From Alcanivorax sp. UBA4485 (GTDB lineage Bacteria; Pseudomonadota; Gammaproteobacteria; Pseudomonadales; Alcanivoracaceae): 5,752 bases of DNA. Where the stretch lies: the NCBI GenBank assembly GCA_002389055.1, contig DGNT01000103.1, forward strand, positions 1 through 5,752. Reading direction: 5' to 3'. A model generated the notes under the pieces. That model had not been told where the DNA came from, did no database searches, and saw only the letters and a program-made list of their open reading frames with translations. Made by a program: the position numbers and the translations under genes. Of this stretch, positions 1-5,584 are shown piece after piece. Within the stretch, counting starts at the first letter, position 1. Every line of letters begins with the position of its first letter.

Positions 1-2
1 CC

Positions 3-575
3 GCCGGATCTTCGACCCTCTCCGCGGAGCAGGAATCCGGCAGTCTGCGTTGGCTGCTGAGCATCAATGCTCTCTTGTTCGTGGTGGAGATGACTGCCGG
101 CTTGATCGCCCAATCCACCGGACTGCTCGGAGAATCGCTGGACAATTTTGCCGATGCGGCAGTATACGCAATAGCCCTTTATGCGGTTGGGCGTGGGGTG
201 AAAATGCAAGTGCGCGCCGCCCACATTGCTGGTGTACTCCAGCTGATTCTAGCCATAGGCGTACTTGCGGAAGTGATGAGACGCTTTGCATTTGGGAGTG
301 AACCTGAATCGCTGGTTATGATGGCTATCGCGTTCGTCGCAATGATTGCCAATATCAGCTGCCTTCTTCTCATATCCAAACATCGAGAGGGCGGGGCGCA
401 TATGAAAGCGAGCTGGATCTTCTCCGCCAATGACGTGGTCGTTAACATGGGAGTCATTACCGCCGGCGCCTTGGTCGCGTGGACCGGATCTAATTACCCG
501 GACCTAATTATCGGCACGATCACGGGTGTGATTGTGCTGAACGGTGCCAGGCGGATTCTGGCGCTTAAGAGCTAG
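3..575 (+). CDS. CDF-family small cation transporter, 5'-truncated by window edge
   Basis: This is probably an inner-membrane cation/proton antiporter of the cation diffusion facilitator superfamily, in the short class that lacks the cytoplasmic C-terminal domain. The frame is open to the left edge, so the true start lies outside; 190 codons are visible before the TAG. A TTG at 75 falls inside the first membrane helix and should not be taken as the start. Upstream residues read in frame as SLRWLLSINALLFVVEM, the usual first helix of this group. The second helix carries LGESLDNFADAA with a DxxxD pair (visible residues 47 and 51), the metal-site pattern of CDF proteins. A later helix has WIFSANDVVVNMG, with Asp 144 and Asn 148 at the equivalent spacing. 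About five to six hydrophobic segments are visible, and the protein stops soon after the last one. It is convergent with the rest of the window. Family assignment is firm; the metal is unknown. Confidence 0.87.
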   Translation, partial: AGSSTLSAEQESGSLRWLLSINALLFVVEMTAGLIAQSTGLLGESLDNFADAAVYAIALYAVGRGVKMQVRAAHIAGVLQLILAIGVLAEVMRRFAFGSEPESLVMMAIAFVAMIANISCLLLISKHREGGAHMKASWIFSANDVVVNMGVITAGALVAWTGSNYPDLIIGTITGVIVLNGARRILALKS

Positions 576-589
576 CACCGTTCGGCGCG

Positions 590-620
590 GCTCGGCGAGA
601 ATGGCTTGAGGGTGCCGAGC
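590..620. other. Inverted repeat between convergent genes
   Basis: A perfect 7-bp inverted repeat (GCTCGGC at 590-596 and GCCGAGC at 614-620) with a 17-base loop lies just after the left transporter's stop and just before the end of the small - strand gene. The position suits a shared transcription end for convergent genes. There is no T-tract on either side and the loop is long, so it is not a typical intrinsic terminator. It may be chance in GC-rich sequence. Confidence 0.25.
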
Positions 621-634
621 GCTGTCGGCCCCGC

Positions 635-835
635 TCACTCCGTATCGTCACGGCCTATTCTCAAGCCCGCGGCATGAGTGCAACCTCGCAACCTCAGCAC
701 CGACCAGAGCATCCCGCCGAGCCCAATAAGAGGGGCCAAATAGACAGCGCGGTCAGTGTACAGATTCATGGCCAGACTGGTGAAAAACATCAACGAGAAA
801 ATGACGAGGAACGCACAAAGCGCCTTTTTTTGCAT
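635..835 (-). CDS. Small two-helix membrane protein, unknown function
   Basis: I do not recognise the family. The 66-residue product starts MQKKALCAFLVIF, with a basic N-terminus followed by a hydrophobic segment at about residues 5-24. A short polar link (NLYTDR) leads to a second hydrophobic segment at about 31-50 and a polar, arginine-rich C-terminal tail that ends RIGRDDTE. This order is what a small inner-membrane protein looks like. The ATG is preceded by TTGGAG five bases upstream, a credible ribosome-binding site, and an in-frame TAA lies a few codons before it, so the start is well bounded. It follows the broken SpoIIAA-like gene on the same strand and is the last gene before the convergent transporter. 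No function can be inferred beyond membrane location. It could be a spurious frame, but the helix pattern and ribosome site argue for a gene. Confidence 0.5.
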   Translation of the reverse strand: MQKKALCAFLVIFSLMFFTSLAMNLYTDRAVYLAPLIGLGGMLWSVLRLRGCTHAAGLRIGRDDTE

Positions 836-870
836 GAATACTCCAACATTATGCGCATGTTACCGCTACG

Positions 871-1142
871 TTATGTCAGCCGCGGCGCTCCCAGCTCAAT
901 CCATTTCCGGTCACCGACTACGGCGATACGGCCAAAATCTATTCAGCGAGCGATGTCCATCTTGAAATCTCCATGCATGGCGTACAAGTCCTCTTAACCT
1001 TCGAAATCAACCAGGTCATGAACCAAACCGGGCTTGCGAGCAACCGCAAACCGTTCCCGAAGCATAGCATACATGTGCTCTAAGTCGCTTCGAGACAACC
1101 TGCCACGGCATGCCAGGCAATGACACCACTGTGCTCCTCTAG
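871..1142 (-). pseudogene. Decayed SpoIIAA-like (STAS/SEC14-type) protein gene
   Basis: No intact gene exists here, but two frames on the - strand join into a recognisable SpoIIAA-like protein. The first part, about 1142-1101, reads LEEHSGVIAWHAVAG. A shift near 1099-1106 moves to RLSRSDLEHMYAMLRERF and then KPGLVHDLVDFEG, which ends at a TAA (994-996). The same frame continues EDLYAMHGDFKMDIAR, then a TGA (943-945), then IDFGRIAVVGDRKWIELG and a final TAA at 871-873. The order matches the family: a GKLT-like turn, a helix, a DFxGW-like strand end, a W/F-D-K stretch, then the hallmark RIAVVGD-KW segment. Both internal stops stand where one residue is expected. The usual C-terminal segment after KW is missing or unrecognisable. 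The head abuts or overlaps the czcD-like stop; an ATG at 1164 inside that gene may be the old start. Intact relatives are small soluble proteins of about 120 residues and unclear role. Two stops plus a frameshift make sequencing error an unlikely sole cause. Confidence 0.72.
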
Positions 1143-2092
1143 GGCCCCGAAAACTGTGCCGCATTGCGATCTTCGGATCGACCGTGGCCATAGAGATCGG
1201 CATTTTGATGCTGTCTGTGCTCATGCTCGAACTCCAGACTGGAATGGCTAATATCAAACTGGTCTTCCAACCGCCGCTTAATCTGGCTCTTAATGTCTTC
1301 CATTCGTGACCAGGCATCTGCCATCAACACCACATGGCAGTCGAGAGCTGGCTCACTCTCCTCCATCTGCCAGAGATGCACATGATGCACGTCGTCGACG
1401 CCCTCTACACCACGCATCATGCTCAAAACGGATTTGCTATCGATATCCGGTGGACTTCCAAGCATCAATGTGCGAATCGGACCGCCTATCTCGGCGAAAG
1501 ACAAGTAAAGGATATAAACCGCAATACCGATCGTGATCGCCGGGTCTATCCACCACATGTCATATAGAATAATAAGTGTGCCGCTGACGACTACGGCAAC
1601 AGAGGCAAGTGCATCCGAAAGATTATGCAGGAACAAAGCGCGAATATTCACACTGCCTTTCTGCATTGAATAAGTCAAAACCGCTGTCAGCGCGTCCACG
1701 ACCAGCGCGATAGAGCCAAGGACAACCACCGTCCACGCCTGCACTTCGGGCGGGCTGATAATACGCATACCGCCTTCGTAAATTAGATAAATTCCAATCA
1801 AGATCAATGTAGTGTAATTAATTAAGGCAGCCACCACTTCAACGCGCCCGTATCCGAAAGTCATGCGTTCGTCAGCTGGCCGTCTTGAGATCTTGCGTGC
1901 CGCGAAGGCGATCACCAGGGCGGCCATGTCGGAAAAATTATGCAGGGCATCCGCGATCAGCGCGAGGCTTCCCGAAAGTATACCACCGACGATTTGAGCC
2001 ACGGTCAGAATACCATTGGCCCAAATGGCTATGGATACACGGCGATCGCCGGTATCGGGCTCAACGTGTGCGGCTCCATGATCATGCGGCAT
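1139..2092 (-). CDS. czcD: CzcD/ZitB-type zinc (Cd/Co) efflux CDF transporter
   Basis: This is an inner-membrane metal/proton antiporter that exports Zn2+ (and often Cd2+ or Co2+) from cytoplasm to periplasm. It has 317 residues, normal for the family. Six membrane helices are visible at roughly residues 17-39, 42-65, 84-105, 119-140, 153-175 and 182-202. Helix 2 carries HNFSD (His 51, Asp 55) and helix 5 carries HNLSD (His 156, Asp 160), the HxxxD pairs that form the zinc site. The cytoplasmic domain shows VHHVHLW (about 235-241), LDCHVVL (about 250-256) and SSLEFEHEH, as expected for the dimerising metal-binding fold. Both ends are histidine-rich (HDHGAAH at the start, HEHRQHQ near the end). 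The ATG is preceded by AAGGAG six bases upstream (2099-2104). It lies 70 bases after the ArnT-like gene and may be read with it or from its own promoter. The last 25 or so residues are polar and atypical. Family is certain; the symbol denotes type, not proven orthology. Confidence 0.93.
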   Translation of the reverse strand: MPHDHGAAHVEPDTGDRRVSIAIWANGILTVAQIVGGILSGSLALIADALHNFSDMAALVIAFAARKISRRPADERMTFGYGRVEVVAALINYTTLILIGIYLIYEGGMRIISPPEVQAWTVVVLGSIALVVDALTAVLTYSMQKGSVNIRALFLHNLSDALASVAVVVSGTLIILYDMWWIDPAITIGIAVYILYLSFAEIGGPIRTLMLGSPPDIDSKSVLSMMRGVEGVDDVHHVHLWQMEESEPALDCHVVLMADAWSRMEDIKSQIKRRLEDQFDISHSSLEFEHEHRQHQNADLYGHGRSEDRNAAQFSGP

Positions 2093-2162
2093 AGTTTTCT
2101 CCTTGCGAATGGCTCAGCCGCTCAAGCCGACGAGCTGGCGGCGTCTTCTAGCTCCGCTGGGT

Positions 2163-3671
2163 TTACCGGCACGTTACAACGGCACGGTCACTCTGAGTCA
2201 TCAATACGTAACGGCGATTCTCGAATATTTTCACGAACGGTGCGGACAACTGCCTCTTAAAACGATCCAGGTCGTCCGGTTGGACGGCGACATATAGCGA
2301 TCTACCGGGGGAATTCTTCACTTCTCGGAGAATCAAATCCAAACTCTTTTCTCGGACTTTTTCCTGACTGTAATAGCGGGCCGAAAAAGGCGCATCATCC
2401 AAATAGATGAGCGGAGCTGCGCCATTCTCCGGCTGCCGATAATAGCAGGCAATCAACCCCTTTTCCGTCTTTATACTTCCAGGATGCAGGTAAATCCAGG
2501 CACCAGCGACCAAAGACAAAGTCGGCACAAACAGCGCAAACGGCCACAAACATAGGTCTAGCCAGCGGGAGGTCACGCCCGAGCTTTGCATACCGCGCAC
2601 CATTAGCAGCGCCATGAATGGCAGCCCAGGAAGTACGTAACTAGCGAGAATATTTCCCGAAAAAGTAAAGAACAAACTAGGCATGAAAGCGGCTAGCAAC
2701 AATAACTTGTTGTCGTCATCACTAAGGCCACGCCGTATAGCACCAAACCCCCAATCGTCATTTCGAAGCAGCAGAAAAAGCCCGCTCAACGCCAGTGGCG
2801 ACCAGGGCAGGGTCGCATACAAGGTCAGCAGCCATATAGTTCCACGAACTTCATCATGGGCGCTTCCATAAATATCCCCAACCCAACCTGGATCCAGAAA
2901 GCGCTTAATGTGCTCTCCAACAAGGAAATAGTCGATAAATCCCGGCGTCTTCAGTTCAGCCAACAGATACCATGGCGCCGTCATTAATAGCATCACGATG
3001 GTGCCGCCAACGACCGGCAAGCGCCTTAGGTCGCTCCAGCGGTGCGTCCACAGCAACCACAAAAATAACGGGCCGCCGACCAGAACAAAGGTCAGCGGAC
3101 CTTTAGCGAGCAGCCCCACGGCCAGACCCAAAAAGCAAACCCAGCCCCAGACCAAGCCTTCACCACGCAGGGCCAAAGCTGCGCCGGTCAGGCCTGCGGT
3201 AGTTCCCAGGCCCAGGAACGGATCCGTCATTACGGCACCGGCGAGTACGTAAGCCAGGCTGGACGATGCAAATATCAGGCTGGTTATAAGGGCACTTTGA
3301 CGACTTACCAGGCTCGACGCGTAACGCCAAACCAGCCACACCATACCCAACTGAGCCAGCCAGGCCGGAAAACGAAGTGCGAACTCGTCCCAGCCGAGAA
3401 CCTTATACGACACGGCCTGAATCCAGAATGACAGCGGCGGCTTTCCCCAGAATGGCAGGCCCGGCTCAAACCAGGGAGTGATCCAGTCCCCCGATATTGC
3501 CATGCCCCGGGCAATATTCGCATAGCGCGCTTCCGTGGTATCAGTAAAGGGTAAAAAGGCCATGGAGATCCAACGACTGAGTAGAACGACCATTAGTGCG
3601 AGCACCAGCTTTTCCGTTGGCGAGCGAGGCACCAGCTTCCAGTCACGGCGATTTTCAATGGTCCCTGGCAT
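2163..3671 (-). CDS. ArnT/PMT-type integral membrane glycosyltransferase
   Basis: This is a multispanning inner-membrane glycosyltransferase of the GT-C fold (ArnT/PMT, GT39/GT83 class). Such enzymes take a sugar from a polyprenyl-phosphate donor and place it on an acceptor at the periplasmic face. The product has 502 residues. The first periplasmic loop holds DTTEARYANIARGM (about 44-57), with the acidic residues typical of the catalytic loop, then WGKPPLSFW (75-83), FALRFPAW, MTDP (148-151) and LLAKGP (187-192). All are signature patches of ArnT-like proteins. About a dozen hydrophobic segments fill residues 20-415, followed by a soluble domain of about 90 residues. The ATG at 3671 is chosen over a GTG at 3683 because GGAGG sits five bases before the ATG. 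The start overlaps the end of the GtrB-type gene by 17 bases, so the two are very likely translated together. With GtrA and GtrB it would be the acceptor-specific third enzyme. The sugar and acceptor are unknown; 4-amino-arabinose on lipid A is possible but not shown, since no other arn genes are visible. Confidence 0.88.
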   Translation of the reverse strand: MPGTIENRRDWKLVPRSPTEKLVLALMVVLLSRWISMAFLPFTDTTEARYANIARGMAISGDWITPWFEPGLPFWGKPPLSFWIQAVSYKVLGWDEFALRFPAWLAQLGMVWLVWRYASSLVSRQSALITSLIFASSSLAYVLAGAVMTDPFLGLGTTAGLTGAALALRGEGLVWGWVCFLGLAVGLLAKGPLTFVLVGGPLFLWLLWTHRWSDLRRLPVVGGTIVMLLMTAPWYLLAELKTPGFIDYFLVGEHIKRFLDPGWVGDIYGSAHDEVRGTIWLLTLYATLPWSPLALSGLFLLLRNDDWGFGAIRRGLSDDDNKLLLLAAFMPSLFFTFSGNILASYVLPGLPFMALLMVRGMQSSGVTSRWLDLCLWPFALFVPTLSLVAGAWIYLHPGSIKTEKGLIACYYRQPENGAAPLIYLDDAPFSARYYSQEKVREKSLDLILREVKNSPGRSLYVAVQPDDLDRFKRQLSAPFVKIFENRRYVLMTQSDRAVVTCR

Positions 3672-4674
3672 TACAACCTCCACGCGCCGAAGCCGCTTCC
3701 CCTCCGCGGACGGCGCTCAACACCTCACGAACCAAATAGATCGGTCGGCGCTTAGCCTCCAGGTAGGTTTTCCCAACGTACTCCCCCAGTATTCCAAAAG
3801 TAATAAGTTGCACACCGCCCAAGCAGGTAATTAAAGCAATCAATGATGGATACCCGGCCACCTGCGCACCAAACACCATTGCCTTGAATATAATCCATAA
3901 CCCGAAGCCGCCGCCAAAAATAGCGCTAAAAACACCCATTACCGCAGCCCACCGAAGAGGCGCGATGGAAAAAGAGGTGATGCCTTCCATGGCCAGCCCA
4001 ATTAAACCCGCGTAATTCCATTTTGTCTTGCCCGCCACTCTGGCGCCGCGGTCATACTGAATCACTTCTGTAGGCATCCCAACCCAAGAAAATAACCCCT
4101 TCATGTAACGGTTTCGTTCGGGCAACTCGAGCACGGCTTGCAGACAACGCCGGCTCATCAAACGAAAATCACCCACATCCGCAGGAATCTCGCAGTCACT
4201 CAATCGATTCAATAGGCGGTAAAACAGATAGGAACTGGCGCGCTTAACCCAGCTTTCTCCGCACCGGGTACGGCGTTGCATCAGGACGACATCGACACCA
4301 GCCCGCCAAGCTTCGACCATTTTAGGAATACACTCAGGAGGGTCCTGTAAGTCCGCGTCCAGAATAACCACCGCCTCACCGGCAGCATAGTCGAGACCGG
4401 CGGTCAATGCGGCTTCTTTCCCAAAGTTTCGACTGAGGCGCACCAGCCTGATCCAGGAATATCGACGGGACTGCTCAACCAGGTACTCATAACCATCATC
4501 CTTGCTACCGTCATCCACGAAGATGGCTTCGAAAAAAAAGCCGACCTCACGCATTACTTTATCAAGGCGAGGCAGACAAACTGGCAGTACCTCTCTCTCA
4601 TTATATATCGGTATAACCAGACTAATGACCGGGACTTCAGCCTCAACCGAATAACCGCTAGAATTTTTAATCAT
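3655..4674 (-). CDS. gtrB: GtrB/DPM1-type undecaprenyl-phosphate glycosyltransferase
   Basis: This enzyme transfers a sugar from a nucleotide donor to undecaprenyl phosphate on the cytoplasmic face of the inner membrane. It has 339 residues, usual for GtrB/ArnC-like proteins. The GT-A catalytic domain begins with ISLVIPIYNE (about 17-26) and has FVDDGSKD (52-59), LSRNFGKEAAL (80-90), the metal-binding DAD in ILDADLQDPPE (104-114), then GDFRLMSR (168-175) and RNRYMKGLFSW. Two membrane helices follow at about 236-264 and 276-297, with EYVGKTYLEAKRRPIY between the last helix and the tail. The start is taken at ATG 4674, which overlaps the gtrA-type stop by eight bases (ATGATTAA). A longer frame from 4761 would run through gtrA and add 29 residues with no counterpart in the family. 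Both ends overlap neighbours, so translational coupling is likely. Glucose is the common substrate of GtrB proteins, but the sugar here cannot be read from sequence. Confidence 0.93.
   Translation of the reverse strand: MIKNSSGYSVEAEVPVISLVIPIYNEREVLPVCLPRLDKVMREVGFFFEAIFVDDGSKDDGYEYLVEQSRRYSWIRLVRLSRNFGKEAALTAGLDYAAGEAVVILDADLQDPPECIPKMVEAWRAGVDVVLMQRRTRCGESWVKRASSYLFYRLLNRLSDCEIPADVGDFRLMSRRCLQAVLELPERNRYMKGLFSWVGMPTEVIQYDRGARVAGKTKWNYAGLIGLAMEGITSFSIAPLRWAAVMGVFSAIFGGGFGLWIIFKAMVFGAQVAGYPSLIALITCLGGVQLITFGILGEYVGKTYLEAKRRPIYLVREVLSAVRGGEAASARGGCNARDH
3677..3681 (-). promoter_or_regulatory. Ribosome-binding site fixing the ArnT-like start
   Basis: GGAGG on the - strand lies five bases before the ATG at 3671 and inside the 3' end of the upstream gtrB-type gene. 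An alternative GTG start at 3683 would itself overlap this motif, so the ATG is preferred. The arrangement places ribosome loading for the third gene within the coding region of the second. Confidence 0.75.
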
Positions 4675-5155
4675 GGAAAACCCACTTTCTATAAAAACCG
4701 TAACTTCCAATTGCCACGAATGCGGTAACAAAAATCTGAGCAATGCCAGCAGAAAAACCAAACCCGGAGTTAAGAGTCACGAACAGGAACAAGTTAAGGC
4801 TCCATGTCAGAATGCATGCCAGGATGTAGACCGGCACCGGACTTGGAGACACACGACCAGAAAAAGTAAAAATTTTTTGCAACGGATAGTTAGCTATGGC
4901 GCCCGCAATCGCTCCGACCCCGGTAGCCCAGGCGGGCGGAACGTCGACCGTCATTAATAGCGCCATAATCAACCAATGGACTCCCGTGGCCGCACCGCCG
5001 CAAATTAGAAAGCGTAGATACCTCTTTATTCGCGTTCTCCATCCGTCGTCTGGATCCGAATTGGGCGTCCCTGCTCTCGAGATTGCGCTCACCATTCTCG
5101 ACATGGTCCACTGTCGCAACCTTGTGACGGCTACCAAGGCCATTCGGAAATTCAT
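4667..5155 (-). CDS. gtrA: GtrA-family membrane protein (putative lipid-linked sugar flippase)
   Basis: GtrA-like proteins (PF04138 family) have four membrane helices and are thought to help flip undecaprenyl-phosphate sugars made by GtrB to the periplasmic side. The family core starts near residue 45 with RYLRFLICGGAATGVHW (about 45-61). Helices fall at about 48-68, 75-95, 108-127 and 134-153, with NYPLQKIFTFSG (89-100) in the middle and YGFYRKWVF at the end. Both are standard GtrA landmarks. At 162 residues the protein is longer than the usual 120-130, because about 44 polar residues precede the core. The start is therefore uncertain: ATG at 5155 has only a weak upstream GAG, and in-frame ATGs at 5143, 5104 and 5095 have no better ribosome site. 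The stop overlaps the gtrB-type start by eight bases. It is the first gene of the three-gene glycosylation set and lies 53 bases after the PII-like gene. Confidence 0.87.
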   Translation of the reverse strand: MNFRMALVAVTRLRQWTMSRMVSAISRAGTPNSDPDDGWRTRIKRYLRFLICGGAATGVHWLIMALLMTVDVPPAWATGVGAIAGAIANYPLQKIFTFSGRVSPSPVPVYILACILTWSLNLFLFVTLNSGFGFSAGIAQIFVTAFVAIGSYGFYRKWVFHD

Positions 5156-5167
5156 TGCTTATCTCGA

Positions 5168-5206
5168 ACTGTCCCGGTGACATCTTAAGGACAGTGAAAT
5201 CCACTG
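5168..5206. other. Overlapping inverted repeats between PII-like gene and gtrA
   Basis: Two short inverted repeats share bases in the gap before gtrA. One pairs ACTGTCC (5168-5174) with GGACAGT (5189-5195). The other pairs CAGTG (5192-5196) with CACTG (5202-5206). They overlap at 5192-5195 and so cannot form together. No T-tract follows either on the - strand, which argues against a simple intrinsic terminator. This may be an mRNA hairpin, a protein-binding palindrome, or chance. Confidence 0.25.
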
Positions 5207-5208
5207 AC

Positions 5209-5535
5209 TCATTTCAAAGCGTCCTCATCGCGCTCGCCAGTATCAATACGCAAGGCGGCCTCAACGCCAGCCACAAGAATTCGGCCGTCACCCGGATGAC
5301 CCTCCCCTGTCCTGGCGGCCCTCTCAATCACGATCACGACCTCCTCCACGCGGGCATCAGCGATGTCGACTTCCAGCTTTGTCATTCGCAATCGGCCGTA
5401 GGCATCGTCAGTGACGCCGTGACCATAGGTCTCCAGGGGCACGGCCGCCACCGAAGGCGGCTCCGGCAGCTGAGCCAAGGCGTCAATCACCTTGTTGACC
5501 ATGTTGTTTCGTACGTAAGCTTTTATCTCTTTCAT
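5209..5535 (-). CDS. PII-like (GlnB-fold) protein of the RND metal-pump-associated type
   Basis: This is a 108-residue cytoplasmic protein of the PII superfamily, trimeric signal proteins that bind nucleotides and small effectors. It starts MKEIKAYVR, a normal PII first strand. The C-terminal half has RAARTGEGHPGDGRILV (about 72-88), the B-loop region, and ALRIDTGERDEDAL (94-107), the C-loop region of PII proteins. The central T-loop is clearly different: it is about eight residues shorter than in GlnB and lacks the usual Tyr 51 uridylylation context, and the B-loop carries about two extra residues including a His-Pro. These traits and its place 49 bases after an RND pump gene match the separate PII group found beside CzcA/CusA-type pumps. 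A role in nitrogen control is therefore unlikely; sensing linked to metal export is the better guess. The ATG at 5535 has AAGGAG six bases upstream, so it is preferred to the ATG at 5559. Confidence 0.87.
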   Translation of the reverse strand: MKEIKAYVRNNMVNKVIDALAQLPEPPSVAAVPLETYGHGVTDDAYGRLRMTKLEVDIADARVEEVVIVIERAARTGEGHPGDGRILVAGVEAALRIDTGERDEDALK

Positions 5536-5541
5536 TACGGT

Positions 5542-5547
5542 CTCCTT
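5542..5547 (-). promoter_or_regulatory. Ribosome-binding site fixing the PII-like start
   Basis: AAGGAG on the - strand sits six bases before the ATG at 5535. The ATG at 5559 lies upstream of this motif and would add eight residues ahead of the conserved PII N-terminus MKEIKAYV. Motif strength, spacing and family alignment agree on the shorter start. Confidence 0.8.
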
Positions 5548-5584
5548 ATCGGCCGCCATCGACGATGCCGGCCGTTCTCAGATT

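Noticed and set aside
842..882. A possible promoter before the small membrane gene (CTGACA and CATAAT on the - strand)
   Set aside because: The spacing is about 20 bases and the -10-like box is so close to the ATG that there would be almost no leader.
674..997. A 107-codon + strand frame in the gap
   Set aside because: It has no recognisable motif and runs antisense to the small membrane protein and the pseudogene, both of which have better support.
994..1317. An uninterrupted 107-codon - strand frame overlapping the end of the CzcD-type gene
   Set aside because: Its first half is an out-of-frame reading of the certain exporter gene. Only its last 35-45 codons resemble a protein, and these belong to the broken SpoIIAA-like gene.
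2093..2162. A terminator between the ArnT-like and CzcD-type genes
   Set aside because: Only short, imperfect GC-rich pairings were found, with no T-tract; read-through into the exporter gene remains possible.
4675..4761. A longer gtrB-type start at 4761 adding 29 residues
   Set aside because: The extra part lies entirely inside gtrA in another frame, has no counterpart in the family, and the ATG at 4674 gives the normal length and a typical short overlap.
2979..4963. A 14-base direct repeat (CCGTCATTAATAGC) at about 2980 and 4952
   Set aside because: Both copies encode a Leu-Leu-Met-Thr stretch in membrane helices of unrelated genes. Shared hydrophobic codons explain it, and nothing between the copies looks like a mobile element.
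4890..5204. A 104-codon - strand frame overlapping gtrA
   Set aside because: It is a shadow of gtrA in another frame: polar and arginine-rich with no domain features, whereas the gtrA frame has clear helices and motifs.
5536..5559. A longer PII-like start at 5559
   Set aside because: AAGGAG at 5542-5547 and the conserved PII N-terminus both indicate the ATG at 5535.
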